DNA of 64,000 nucleotides from assembly GCA_016708305.1 (NCBI GenBank), contig JADJGB010000010.1:186001-250000 (forward strand). The letters run 5' to 3'. Both the position numbers and the translations under genes were made by a program. This document shows, in pieces, positions 1 to 10,252 of this stretch. Each line of letters begins with the position of its first letter. Position 1 is the stretch's first letter. The notes beneath the pieces are model-generated. The model ran no database searches, had not been told where the DNA came from, and saw only the letters and a program-made list of their open reading frames with translations. The DNA comes from Sphingobacteriales bacterium (GTDB lineage: Bacteria; Bacteroidota; Bacteroidia; Chitinophagales; Chitinophagaceae).

Positions 1-695
1 CGTGTTGTGCTTCTATATTAATATAGGGTATTCCGTTATTTTGACAATAAACCGAAAGAGAGCCATCATCTTTCACTTCCTCACTTTGAAGTACCACATT
101 TCTGCCCAGCGATTTAAAATACTCAAATTCGCTTCGTGCGGTTACAAAAAAGAAATCGTCAATATCCTCATTCTCATTGATGTAAACATCTTCAGCGTCT
201 TTAGCGTTTAAATAGCTCAGGATGGAATAGCTGCTGTCGGTGTTGTTGTGAAGGGCAACAATATATCCATTTTGAATTTTTGACCTAAACATTTTAAGCA
301 AAATGTCCGAAAACGATTTTAGATTTTTTTCAAGTCGCTGCGGATAATTTTCATTGTAATTTTTCAGCTTATTCTTAATGCCAATCTGTGTAAAAATTCT
401 GTTTGGATCAAAAAGTAATCTTTCCCTTTAATTTTATACTTCACCAAACGTTCGCCATTTTGCTTCAGTTGTATCAGTGTATAATCCGAAAAACCGGAAT
501 CGGCCAATTCAAAGGCATCAATGGCGGTATTTTCATTCTCATGGAGTGAAACAAAAACCACGAGGCGCTATCATTTCCTGAAATCATTAGTTTACATTCA
601 TTTTTACCCAGACGAAATACCAATTCGCTATTCCAGACAAAAGATGACAGCAAAATGAAAGCCAGCAGAAGATAAATACCTGTTTTTCTTGTCAT
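1..695 (-). pseudogene. Secreted hypothetical protein, 3' end outside window, frameshifted
   Basis: The gene starts at ATG 695 with a hydrophobic signal segment (TGIYLLLAFILLSS) and runs leftward off the window. The reading frame changes near 560 and again near 405, the latter in a T run. After correction the protein reads on through FDPNRIFTQIG, VALHNNTDSSYS, an acidic INENEDIDDFF stretch and NNGIPYINIEAQ at the left edge. Homologous-looking conserved motifs (HNN, DDG, IPYINIEA) suggest a Bacteroidota periplasmic family, possibly with an amidase or peptidase-like fold, but I cannot name it. The continuous similarity across frames shows that this is one gene, broken by mutation or by sequencing error. 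Confidence 0.55.
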
Positions 696-985
696 TATTA
701 ATTATTGAACAATTGAGAATTAAATATAGTCATAGTTAGTCATGCGGCAAAATCTTCCTTACCATAATCTTTGCCTATAATCTTCAAAATCAAAAATATC
801 AACTTAATTAAAAGCATCTAATTATTAGTTATAGAAACGAATTATAAAAACATTGAATTTAATCCTTTCATTTTAAAATAATCAAGGCTGAATTTCACTC
901 CAATTTTATAAAAATATTTCTATTTATGAAAAAATATGTTAATCTTGCCCAAATTTTTTAACAGAAACAGATTTGTTTAAATCCA

Positions 986-3544
986 ATGGCAAAGAACTTA
1001 TTAATAGTAGAGAGTCCTGCAAAAGCAAAAACAATTGAAAAATTTTTGGGTAAAGATTTTCACGTAAAAAGTTGTTTTGGACATATACGCGACCTCGAAA
1101 AAGCAGGTATGGGTATTGATATTGAAAACAAATTTGAACCACGTTATGTCGTTTCTGAAGGAAAAGAGAAAGTTGTTAAAGAATTAAAATCATTAGCCCA
1201 AAAAAGTGAAGAAGTATGGCTGGCTACGGATGAGGACCGAGAAGGAGAAGCCATCAGTTGGCACCTGTGCGAAGTACTGGGCCGCGACCCAATGAAAACC
1301 AAAAGAATTGTTTTTCACGAAATTACTAAGCCTGCCATAAAAGAAGCAGTGGAAAATCCCCGCCTATTAGATATGAATTTGGTGAAGGCGCAACAAGCAC
1401 GCAGGGTGTTAGACAGAATCGTTGGTTTTGAGTTGAGCCCCGTACTCTGGCGAAAAATAAGTGTAAAAAATAACCTAAGCGCCGGAAGGGTACAAAGCGT
1501 GGCCGTACGCCTTATTTCTGAAAGAGAAAGAGAAATCAATGCTTTTGAACCGCAGAGCAGTTTTAAGATTGAAGCTGTTTTTACCGCTGCCGATGTGAGT
1601 GGTAAGTCTGCCAATTTTAAAGCAGAGGGGCAAAAATATGACGAAGAAGCTGATGCGGCATCTTTCCTAAATACTTGTATCGGCGCAAATTATGTTGTAA
1701 AGGATATTCAGGTGAAGCCGGGCAAAAGATCACCCGCACCCCCTTTTACCACTTCTACACTTCAGCAGGAAGCCAGTCGCAAATTAGGATACAGCGTGAG
1801 CAAAACCATGCTTGTTGCCCAGCAACTTTACGAAAACGGGTTGATAACTTACATGCGTACGGACAGTGTAAACCTGAGCAATACCGCCTTGGCAGATATT
1901 TCAAACCGGGTTAAGGAAATGTATGGCGAAAAATATCACCAGTTTAGACGGTATAAAACCAAAAGTCAGAGCGCCCAGGAGGCGCACGAAGCTATCAGAC
2001 CAACCTACATGAGTAATACCAACGTGGAAAACTATGAATGGAAGAGATTGTACGAATTAATCTGGAAACGAACAATGGCCTGTCAAATGGCTGATGCACA
2101 AATAGAAAGAACTATTGCAAAAATTGAAATTTCTACCAATAATGAAGAACTGACTGCTACCGGAGAAGTAATAAAATTTGAAGGATTCCTGAAAGTGTAT
2201 CGCGAGGACAGAGATGAAGAAGATATTAATGAAGACGAACAACAGGAAGGCATGTTGCCGCCATTGCAAATCAAACAGCAATTACCTCTTGTGCAAATGG
2301 CTGCTACTGAACGATTTACAAAACCTTCTCCCCGATACAGTGAAGCCTCATTAGTGAAAAAATTAGAAGAACTTGGCATTGGCCGCCCTTCCACCTATGC
2401 TCCTACCATTTCTACCATACAAAAGAGAGGATATGTAGAAAAACGCGATAAGGAAGGAACCTCGAGAATATTCAGAGTGTTGGTTTTAAAGGATGATAAA
2501 ATTTCCAAAACAAAAGAAAAGGAGATTTTTGGCGCAGAAAAAGCCAAAATGTTTCCCACCGATTTAGGGCTGGTCGTTACCGATTTCTTAAAACAGAATT
2601 TTGAAGATATCATGGATTATGGCTTCACCGCCCGCATCGAAAATGAGTTTGATGAGGTGGCCGAAGGAAAAATTTTATGGAACGACATGATAGACGGGTT
2701 TTACAATCCTTTTAAAACCGATGTAGAAAAAACAATTGAAAATGCAGAGCGCATTAAAGGCGAAAAGGAATTAGGCGCCGAACCGGGCACCGGCAAACCC
2801 GTGTTTGCACGGATGGGGCGTTTTGGCCCGATGGTTCAAATCGGCGGAGCAGATGAAGATGATACACCACGATTTGCTTCTTTACAAAAAGGACAGAGCA
2901 TTGAGACCATCACCTTGGAAGAAGCATTGGAATTATTTAAACTGCCGGTTACCTTGGGTGATTATGAAGACAAGGAAGTTTCGGTTAATGCCGGACGTTT
3001 CGGACCATATATCAAATGGGGCGATAGTTTTGTTTCTTTGCCCAAAGGCCAGGACCCGTTAACGGTTGATTTGACAAAGGCAATCAAATTAATTGAAGAG
3101 AAACAAAAGGCAGAAGCGCCAATCGGGAATTATGAAGGCAAGCCCGTAACAAAGGGTAAAGGAAGGTTTGGGCCTTTTATTAAATGGAATGAGATGTTTA
3201 TAAATGTGCCGAAAAGGTACGATTTTGACCATCTCTCGCAAACTGAAATCGAGGAACTGATTCTTGCAAAAATTGACAAAGAAGCCAACCGCTATATTCA
3301 ACAATGGTCTGATGAAAAAATTTCCATCGAAAACGGGCGTTGGGGCCCTTATATCCGCTTTGGCAAAAAAATGGTAAAAATGGGTAGAAAAGATAGTGGC
3401 GAAAAATACACTGCCGAAGAACTTACCGGCATTGCTTTAGATGAAGTCAAAAAAATGATTGAAGTAGAATTACCTGATGCCTTTAAAAAACCTGCAAAAA
3501 AAGCGGCAGCCAAAAAAAAGGCTCCGGCCAAGAAGAAGGCTTAA
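986..3544 (+). CDS. topA: DNA topoisomerase I (type IA)
   Basis: An 852-aa protein that relaxes negative supercoils through a transient 5'-phosphotyrosyl break. The N-terminal TOPRIM domain shows LLIVESPAKAKTIEKFLG (residues 5-22) and the metal-binding DEDREGE motif (about residue 82). The catalytic tyrosine is in GLITYMRTDSVN. The C-terminus has no zinc fingers. It carries four repeats with the cores GRFGPMVQIG, GRFGPYIKWG, GRFGPFIKWN and GRWGPYIRFG, followed by a Lys/Ala-rich basic tail. This layout is usual in Bacteroidota. The reading frame is intact, unlike many neighbours. A -7-like TTAATCTTG lies upstream. It marks the left chromosomal edge of the cassette array, whose last attC-like site begins 56 bp after its stop codon. 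Confidence 0.97.
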   Translation: MAKNLLIVESPAKAKTIEKFLGKDFHVKSCFGHIRDLEKAGMGIDIENKFEPRYVVSEGKEKVVKELKSLAQKSEEVWLATDEDREGEAISWHLCEVLGRDPMKTKRIVFHEITKPAIKEAVENPRLLDMNLVKAQQARRVLDRIVGFELSPVLWRKISVKNNLSAGRVQSVAVRLISEREREINAFEPQSSFKIEAVFTAADVSGKSANFKAEGQKYDEEADAASFLNTCIGANYVVKDIQVKPGKRSPAPPFTTSTLQQEASRKLGYSVSKTMLVAQQLYENGLITYMRTDSVNLSNTALADISNRVKEMYGEKYHQFRRYKTKSQSAQEAHEAIRPTYMSNTNVENYEWKRLYELIWKRTMACQMADAQIERTIAKIEISTNNEELTATGEVIKFEGFLKVYREDRDEEDINEDEQQEGMLPPLQIKQQLPLVQMAATERFTKPSPRYSEASLVKKLEELGIGRPSTYAPTISTIQKRGYVEKRDKEGTSRIFRVLVLKDDKISKTKEKEIFGAEKAKMFPTDLGLVVTDFLKQNFEDIMDYGFTARIENEFDEVAEGKILWNDMIDGFYNPFKTDVEKTIENAERIKGEKELGAEPGTGKPVFARMGRFGPMVQIGGADEDDTPRFASLQKGQSIETITLEEALELFKLPVTLGDYEDKEVSVNAGRFGPYIKWGDSFVSLPKGQDPLTVDLTKAIKLIEEKQKAEAPIGNYEGKPVTKGKGRFGPFIKWNEMFINVPKRYDFDHLSQTEIEELILAKIDKEANRYIQQWSDEKISIENGRWGPYIRFGKKMVKMGRKDSGEKYTAEELTGIALDEVKKMIEVELPDAFKKPAKKAAAKKKAPAKKKA

Positions 3545-3600
3545 TCAGTTTTCTTAGATTGGCTGTAATGCAACAAAATATCCATAAAGGCTGAAACTAT

Positions 3601-3653
3601 CAACATGCGCTTCATTGTTGGCGCTGCGTACCCAAAACGAAACCTTAGTTGTT
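3601..3653. repeat. attC-like site 1 (short type, distal end of array)
   Basis: CAAC at 3601 and GTTGTT near 3653 bracket an imperfect palindrome with arms around GCGCTTCATTGTTGG and CCCAAAACGAAACC. It closely resembles site 2 at 14527-14578, sharing CTTCATTGTTGGC. It has no cassette gene to its left, so it looks like the array's outer end. Confidence 0.55.
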
Positions 3654-3719
3654 GGTGTAGGCTTCCCCAAAATTCGACCAGAAGAACTTAGAGTTAACAA
3701 TTCAAAAGTTTGTTAATTT

Positions 3720-3747
3720 TAAAGCTCGATTATTGGGGGCTTTTTTC
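3720..3747 (+). terminator. Possible rho-independent terminator
   Basis: AAAGCTC and GGGGCTTT can pair, followed by a T run (GGGGGCTTTTTT). It could end transcription from topA or from the adjacent block. The stem is short, so this is tentative. Confidence 0.3.
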
Positions 3748-3759
3748 AAGGCTCACCAT

Positions 3760-5140
3760 TATTTACTGGGGACTAGGCAAAAAGTTTATGCAGTCTGAAA
3801 AGAAAGAATTTGGTATCGGTTACGCCTCTAAGGTTAGCCCTGAATAGTTTTATTTTAGCGTTGAATGATTCTGCATTGGCATTTGTATTTCGGTTATTGA
3901 AGAAATTAAGTATGTTATCTAAATTATATTTTACGGTATTAGCAACGGTATAAAACTCTTTTAATGCCTGCTCTTGTACTTTTTGTATCCATTGTTCAAA
4001 CGCTGTCTTAGCAGATGCTTTTTGTTGGTTTTCGTATATGTTTCTAAAGGCTAAAGTTTGGTTGTAAGCAGTTTTCTAATTCAGGGAAATATTTGAATAA
4101 CAGGGTGGCTCTTTGTATTTGATTTTCTGTCCAGTCGTTTTGTTTTTGGCTAAAATATATTTGCACCTTGCCAGTAATTGTTTGGGTGTTTCACCATTTT
4201 CCAGCATTACTGGTTCATATTTTATTTGTTGTTCTTTAGCCTTTTTAATGGCTGCATTTTCTTTGTCTAATTCTTTCCATCGCAGGTTTATTCTTATGTG
4301 TTGCAAGGCTTCCATTGCCAGTTTTATTACATGGAATCTGTCGGTAACCAGAGTGGCATTTGTAAATACCTGCTTTACGGCAGCTTCCATGTTTTTTGCC
4401 ATATCAAGAGTGACTTCTTTTACCTGCAAACGCTTGTGTTCACAAAGTTTCATTAGGGTGGTTATAATGTCTTTAGATAGTGTTCCTTTGATGACGGCTA
4501 CCAATGTACCCTGCTTTGCCCTGCCGTTTTTGTTGGTAACAAATGTGTATAATTCTCCTTTGGATAAACTTAGTTCATCTATGCTTAGGTAGGCTCCAAT
4601 GTTGTCCGGAAAAAGAAGATAATCTTCGCAGTGAGTGAGCTGGTTCCAGTCTTTAAAACCACTGCTATACTTTTTATAATGACGGTTTAATTTTTGAAGG
4701 CTGTATCTGATGGTAACCAGCTATGTTGCTGATAGTATCAACCTTTGTATCAACCTGTACCTTTTAAAAAATCCGATAGTTCTTTGGTTAACCCTGAACC
4801 TTCGGCTACAAATGAAAAGTCGTTTCTGATAATTTTACCAGCCTCTTTTTATGTCGCCAGCGTCTTCTTTTTATTGCCAAATAAACTGCTTTGCCACGGA
4901 CTGGGAAATCCTGTAGGGTTATCTCCGTAAAACCTTTTGACTCATATTGGGTACCATCCACATCTCCCAATATCATATTCCGTTCTTCCAATGAAATCTG
5001 AAAATAAACTGACCTGTCCTTTACAAAGCATAGTTCATCTATACCTGTAATATCAAAATATTCCAATAACCCTTAGGTAAAAATGGCCGATATATGATGT
5101 ATCCATGCAACAAAATTAGGCGTACTCCCCATTTAATGAA
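3760..5140 (-). mobile_element. ISL3-family-like insertion sequence (ISAon1 type)
   Basis: Imperfect inverted ends are visible: ATTTACTGGGGACTAGGC near 3760 and GGCGTACTCCCCATTTAAT near 5118. The single transposase lies on the - strand in fragments. I could not recognise a clear target duplication. Confidence 0.6.
3783..5066 (-). pseudogene. ISL3-like transposase, frameshifted
   Basis: The N-terminal piece (5066-4806) contains MEYFDITGIDELCF and the charged IKRRRWRHKKR segment typical of the separate N-terminal region of Bacteroidota ISL3/ISAon1 transposases. The middle piece (4504-4076) has KEVTLDMAKNMEAAVKQVF and VTDRFHVIKLAMEAL, the DDE core of DDE_Tnp_ISL3. A C-terminal stretch reading NANAESFNAKIKLFRANLRG is visible down to about 3783. 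At least two frame changes separate these parts, so the element is probably not autonomous unless the breaks are sequencing errors. Confidence 0.75.
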
Positions 5141-5202
5141 AGTGACCCTTTTTCCATCCGCTTAATGTTATCGACTAGCGTTCATTGGTAGTGCCTTTCG
5201 TA

Positions 5203-5876
5203 TTATCGTAGGGTGTCTCTTCCAATTAATAATTTGAGTTGTCTAAATGTCTCTGCATCATTTATGCTTTGCCAATGCTTTTCAAATGTTGGGGCAAACC
5301 GGTCAAAACCTCCTTTTTTCTCTTTGTAAATTATCAATCTGTCTTTGTCGCAAATCCCGAAAGTAGATGATTTCATAAGTCTTGCGTATGACAAAGCCTG
5401 ATTGTATGATTTTGTTCTTTCAATATTAGAACTCATATCGAATTTCGCCTCAATGACCATTGGTGCGTTCTGAAAATGTACTTCTCCTTTTGGCAAAAAC
5501 ACAAAATCTGGAATTGCCTTTTCTTTTCTTCCCTCTTTTTGCAACAATTGTCTTGTCCAGTCAGTTTCAGAATATCCTAATTTTCCCAACAATGGAATTA
5601 ATAATTTGTCCTCTACATCTTTTTCATTTTTTAATTGTGCTTCAATCTCCAAATTTGGTTTATACAACTGGGGTAAGACAGAGGTGTCAAATCCTTTCTG
5701 CGTTAGCAGTCGTTGTAGCTCCTTATAGTCTGCTGCCGAAAATTGAATCCCGTTCACTCCCTGAAAATTTTTGCGGATTATTGATAGCTTTGAAAAATAT
5801 GGGTCTGCTTTTAATTCATTTAACGTTATATGAGGAATGACTATTCCATTTGCAGTCCTCGTTCTGCTATTATAGC
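5203..5876 (-). pseudogene. PD-(D/E)XK restriction-enzyme-like protein, 5' truncated by IS66
   Basis: An open - strand frame runs from the IS66 boundary at 5876 to a stop at 5203. It contains KAIPDFVFLPKG followed by APMVIEAKFDMSSN, the D...ExK arrangement of type I restriction R-subunit N-terminal nuclease domains (HSDR_N). The first in-frame ATG at 5757 (MNGIQFSAADYKELQ) is preceded by further coding-like sequence (PHITLNELKADPYFSKLS), so the true N-terminus has been removed by the IS66 copy to its right. It is presumably the remains of a restriction cassette in the distal array. Confidence 0.6.
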
Positions 5877-5934
5877 GTATCCCTTCGACTAACCCCGTAT
5901 TGCTTTACTAAGGTAGGTTATTGATTTTTGCCGG

Positions 5935-6212
5935 ATGGAAAATAACAATACCTCCGCCCGTGCCAGTATAATGCACGCCCACATTGAAGCCTGCCGCGCA
6001 AGCGGTCAAACGGTTGGTTCTTATTGCAAAGAACACCGGCTTGCGACATCCAAATATTATTACTGGCAAAAACGGTTGCCTATTAACGCAGCGACCACAC
6101 CCACTTTCACACAGGTAGCGCCGATGGCTGCCAATGGCAGTGCTGCAACTATCTGCTATCCTAATGGTGTGCGGCAGGTTGGGCAGTATTAATATAGCCG
6201 TTTTAAAAGAGC
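5935..6212 (+). pseudogene. tnpA: IS66 TnpA, frameshifted near its 3' end
   Basis: The accessory protein of IS66 elements begins at an ATG (MENNNTSARASIMHAHIEAC) and carries the conserved SYCKEHRLATSKYYYWQKRL helix-turn-helix-like segment. After GVRQ it diverges from copy 2, which continues to LELGSINIAVLKELLCCI, so a small deletion has shifted the frame. Confidence 0.75.
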
Positions 6213-6216
6213 TGCT

Positions 6217-6565
6217 ATGTTGCATCTGAACTCCACTTGTCGCTACTTTTTTATTACAACGGCACTGCTGATTTTCGCAAGGGAGCCTACGGGTTGAGCG
6301 GCCTGGTGCGCAGCGAGATGCAACAGGATGTGCTGGTGGCGACGTATTCATTTTCATTGGCCGGCGTGGTAACAAAATAAAATTACTGCAATGGGATAGC
6401 GATGGCTTTGCGCTCTATGAAAAAGGATTGGAGCAGGGCACTTTTGAAAGACCTCCCGCCAGCCATAACGGTCATTTTTTGCATCACCTCACAGCAATTA
6501 CAATTTATTTTGCAGGGTGTAATTTTAAAAACGGTGCGACAAAAATCAGGTTTACCTGCCAATAA
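6217..6565 (+). pseudogene. tnpB: IS66 TnpB, frameshifted
   Basis: It overlaps the tnpA end and starts MLHLNSTCRYFYYNG. The characteristic IGRRGNKIKLLQWDSDGFALYEK block is present. Single-base differences from the other copies, such as at the GGTGGCGAC stretch near 6330, break the frame. Confidence 0.75.
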
Positions 6566-6626
6566 TTCCACTATTGCCATACTGTCTGAAATACCTGTCA
6601 ATACTGCATTTCAGGCAATTATTAGC

Positions 6627-8199
6627 ATGATATTTGTACTACCTGTAAACATCTTGCAAACAGTTTCACATATCGCTTCCGGCAATAGTTTTATAGAACT
6701 ACAAAATCCTCTTTGAACAGGAAAGGAGTCACAATATTGAATTGCGATTACAGATACAATCGCTACAGTTGCAATTAGCCGAATTAAAGAAAATGCTCTT
6801 TGGCGGCAGGGCAGAGAAGTTTGTAACAGCAAATGCAACCGCCGTTTCACAGCCTGAATTATTCCCTGATGATAAACTGGGGCAGATAGACGTGGTAAAA
6901 ACCACACTGGTAAAAGAATATCAAAAGCAACAAACCAAACTCACCGTAAAGCATCCCGGTCGTAACCCTTTGCCGGAAAGCCTTCGCCGCGAAGTAATAG
7001 AACTGATGCCCAAAGAGGATGTAGAAGGTTTGCATCCCGTTAGTAAAGAAATTACCGAAAAGCTGGAGTACCGGCCCGGCGAGTTGTTTGTGAAACAATA
7101 TGTACGCCCCGAGTATATCAAACCTTCAAATGATGGATTAAACGCAAGCCGCATCATTGCTTCATTACCGGCCATGCCGCTTGAGAAATCTGTTGCAGGC
7201 GCATCATTGCTTACGCATTTGCTGGTAAGCAAGTTGGTGGACCATCTGCCTGTGTATCGCCAGTTAGCCATCTTCAAACGTCAAAATGTAAACATCAATC
7301 ACAGCACGGTAAGCGGCTGGATAAAAGATGCGATGAGGTTGATTGAACCGGTTCACGACCTGCATTGCTGGCAGGTTTTGAATACAAACTATTTGAATGT
7401 GGATGAAACCACGATAAAGGTTTTAGATAAGGACAAAAAACAAACCACGCATACAGGATACTATTGGGTGTATTACGATACACAACGAAAATTAGCATTG
7501 TTCGATTATCAGCCCGGGCGTGGCGCTTTGTATCCCAAAGCTATGTTGCACAAGTTTAAAGGCTATTTGCAAACAGATGGCTACGATGCTTACGAAACTT
7601 TCGATAAAGTAGAAGGCGTTACCCCCTTTTGCTGCTGGGCGCATGCGCGCCGAAAAATTTTACGAAGCCAAAGATTATGACAAAGCCAATGCGAATGCGG
7701 TTTTGAGCCTGATACAGGATTTATATAAAATAGAATCCTATTGCCGCGATGAAAACTTTACGCCGGAGCAAATAAAAAACCATCGGCATGAACATGCCCT
7801 ACCCGTATTAAACAATTTGCAAAGCACATTAACCGAAATGTTGCTCACCAAAAGGTATTACCCAAAAGTCCTTTTGGCAAGGCCATTGCTTATACATTAA
7901 CACGATGGCAGAAATTGTGCGTGTACACCACAGACGGCATTTTGCAAATCGATAATAACCTTATTGAGAACGCTATTCGCCCTGTGGCGCTGGGGCGCAA
8001 AAATTATCTGTTTGCCGGAAGCCACGAGCGGGCACAGGATGCAGCAATGCTTTATAGCCTGTTCGCCACATGCCGCCTGCACAACATCAATCCCGAACAC
8101 TGGCTCACCTACCTGCTCGAAAAAATAAACAGCACAAAAAAGGAAAACCTACACCTACTGCTGCCACAAAACTATGTTGCCAACTTTAAACAACAATGA
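6627..8199 (+). pseudogene. tnpC: IS66 TnpC transposase (DDE), frameshifted
   Basis: The leucine-rich N-terminal coiled region (LRLQIQSLQLQLAELKKMLFGGRAEK) is followed by the IS66 core with YLNVDETTIKVLDKD (DDE Asp), LQTDGYDAYE and CWAHARRK. The C-terminus has IENAIRPVALGRKNYLFAGS. There is an extra A near 6693 and a frame change near 7645. The full-length family protein is about 520 aa. Confidence 0.8.
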
Positions 8200-8239
8200 C
8201 GGGGTTGGACGAAGGGATACAACTCAACAACAATATTTC

Positions 8240-8427
8240 AAAGAACTAAATCATAATCAATTGAAAATGTTTGAGTAATATCAAAACGCTAGTGATTTAA
8301 TGGAAAAACAAACTGTGCCTGTGAACTGATATTTATGGGTAGGGGATTTTATGTACCTCCATGAAAAAAAACCAGAAAAGCCAGCTCCCAAACAGCCCAA
8401 CAATCGAGTAGGTAGGGGGATTACTCC
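8240..8427. repeat. Left copy of an about 185-bp direct repeat flanking the IS1634-like element
   Basis: It starts AAAGAACTAAATCATAATC and ends GGGATTACTCC, and is nearly identical to 10024-10207. It contains the 3' end of the group II intron and a 34-bp stretch also found at the 3' end of the IS91-like transposase at 18987-19020. Confidence 0.85.
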
Positions 8428-10023
8428 TGACTTGTCCAAATTAGGTCAGCAGTTCAAATTTTTAAAAATTCGATGGCAGTCGGGGTTAAGTTTGCTCTTA
8501 TCCTGATTTCTTTGTCGGTTATTTGATTTTTCAAGCGGGCATCTGTTATTTTTTTGCATTCGTGGATAAATTTTCTAATGGAATGTCTGGTTTGAAGTTC
8601 TATATGCTTCGATACAACAAGAGCCATAAAGCAAATAAGCAGATGTAGTTTTATAGGCTCTTCTTTATAATGGAATATTGGTCTTGTTTGTAAATCACTT
8701 TTCGATATTCGAAAGGCTTGTTCTATTTTGTAGAGTTCGTGGTAGTGTTCTATAATCGTTTTATTATCAACCATGCTTTCTTCCAGATTAGTATAATAGC
8801 CTTTGATGCCAAGTATCTTTTGGGTTTTGTCTATAAGCTTTTGATTAAGCTCAATATTTTCCTTGTTGGATTTGGTAAACTTCAGCTTTTTGTTTTGGGA
8901 AGGGTGAGTAATGATGTATTTTGCTCTTTCAATTTGCCTCTCCATTTCGTACTTATCTTTCCTGTACCGCACTGTTGAATAACTACAGATCAGATAGCCA
9001 TTATCCGTTTGCAATCTGATACTTTTCCATCTTCACGAGGGAGGTTACTGTCAATTGCTGTAATTAACTCATTAGGTAAATTGCCTAATCTTGCTCCTAC
9101 AATGTAGTTTATCCCGTTTTCCTTTAAAGCCCCGGGTGTTTTCAGTGCTGATCATTGCAGCATCTGCAACTACCGTTAATTCTTTTACCTTGTTTTTGCT
9201 GATAAAATCTTTCACTACCGGGACAATGGTATGCCCTTCGAAAGTATTACCTGCAAATACTTCGTAAGCTATCGGAAAGCCTTCTTTACTAACCATCAAT
9301 GCTACTAAAATTTGAGGCTGCTGAAATTTATTATCTTTGGAAAACCCGTTTTTGCGCAGTTTGTCTTCCTCAAAACTCTCAAAGTATAAAGTGGTAACAT
9401 CGTAAAATAATAAATCAAAGTTGAAACTATAATACTTGTGGGGCAAATGCAAGGGCAATAGCTTCGGTTTTGGCTTTAAGGATAGCCATTGAGGTGCAGA
9501 CTGGTAATAGCTTTGCCTTCGGTGCTTTATCCCAAAATATTCATCTAATAACGATATGGATCGAAGTTTGGATGACGGTTCTACCATGCGCAGTATGACC
9601 AGATCCAGCAGTAGCCTGTTCTTTATTTTATCGAATCCTACAGCTATTATGAGCTTTGATATAAATTCATACAAAAAGTATAATAAACTCCGATGAATTC
9701 GGTTTGATTGAGGTAAAGTATGTTGTTTGATTGTTTATTGTCAAACAAATAAAGCTGTTTGGTGGATTTCTCAATAAAATCGCTGGCAAGCGACAGTAAG
9801 TCTAATCGCTCCTGTTCGTTCCGTGCTGATCCGATGTGCCTTACAATCACTCTTTTCCTGTTCTCAATCTTATACACCGGATGGGACCGAGTGAAAGGAG
9901 TATTTTATTTGCCGGATTTTGTACATTTTACCCCATTAGGTCAGCAAATTACCAAAATAAATAATTAACTACCACAATTACAATGATTTATACTCTTGCA
10001 AAAATAGACCCGGACAAGTCAGG
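8426..10023 (-). mobile_element. IS1634-family-like insertion sequence
   Basis: Terminal inverted repeats are CCTGACTTGTCC at 8426 and GGACAAGTCAGG ending at 10023. One transposase lies on the - strand. The element lies exactly between two long direct repeats rather than a short target duplication. Confidence 0.75.
8454..9877 (-). pseudogene. IS1634-like transposase, frameshifted
   Basis: The protein reads in three pieces from 9877 to 8454. The N-terminus is MYKIENRKRVIVRHIGSARN. The catalytic core shows LLFYDVTTLYFESF (first Asp), VVADAAMIS (second Asp) and, near the C-terminus, HELYKIEQAFRISKSDLQTR containing the final Glu. This is the IS1634/IS4-like DDE signature. Frame changes occur near 9660 and 9040. 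The family length of about 470 aa fits the combined frames. Confidence 0.8.
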
Positions 10024-10207
10024 AAAGAACTAAATCATAATCAATTGAAAATGTTTGAGTAATATCAAAACGCTAGTGATTTAATGGAAAAACAAACTGT
10101 GCCTGTGAACTGATATTTATGGGTAGGAGTTTTATGTACCTCCATGAAAAAAACCAGAAAAGCCAGGCTCCCAAACAGCCCAACAATCAGTAGGTAGGGA
10201 TTACTCC
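10024..10207. repeat. Right copy of the about 185-bp direct repeat
   Basis: It matches 8240-8427 with a few indels. It carries the presumed downstream exon junction of the group II intron at about 10186 (CTACTGAT, read on the - strand). Confidence 0.85.
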
Positions 10208-10252
10208 CCGCCCTCTCACACCACCGTGCATGCTCTCACACGGCGGTTTCTT

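Larger units (their letters stand above)
5877..8220 (+). mobile_element. IS66-family element, copy 1
   Basis: The ends are GTATCCCTTCG at 5877 and CGAAGGGATAC ending at 8220, matching the ends of the other three copies. The 8-bp flanks (attatagc and aactcaac) do not match, unlike copies 2 and 4. This suggests recombination with another copy, or deletion, after insertion. Confidence 0.9.

Noticed and set aside
4113..4592. Long + strand open frame of 159 aa
   Set aside because: It is antisense to the ISL3-like transposase core and has no recognisable domain. Similar antisense frames occur over all IS66 copies.
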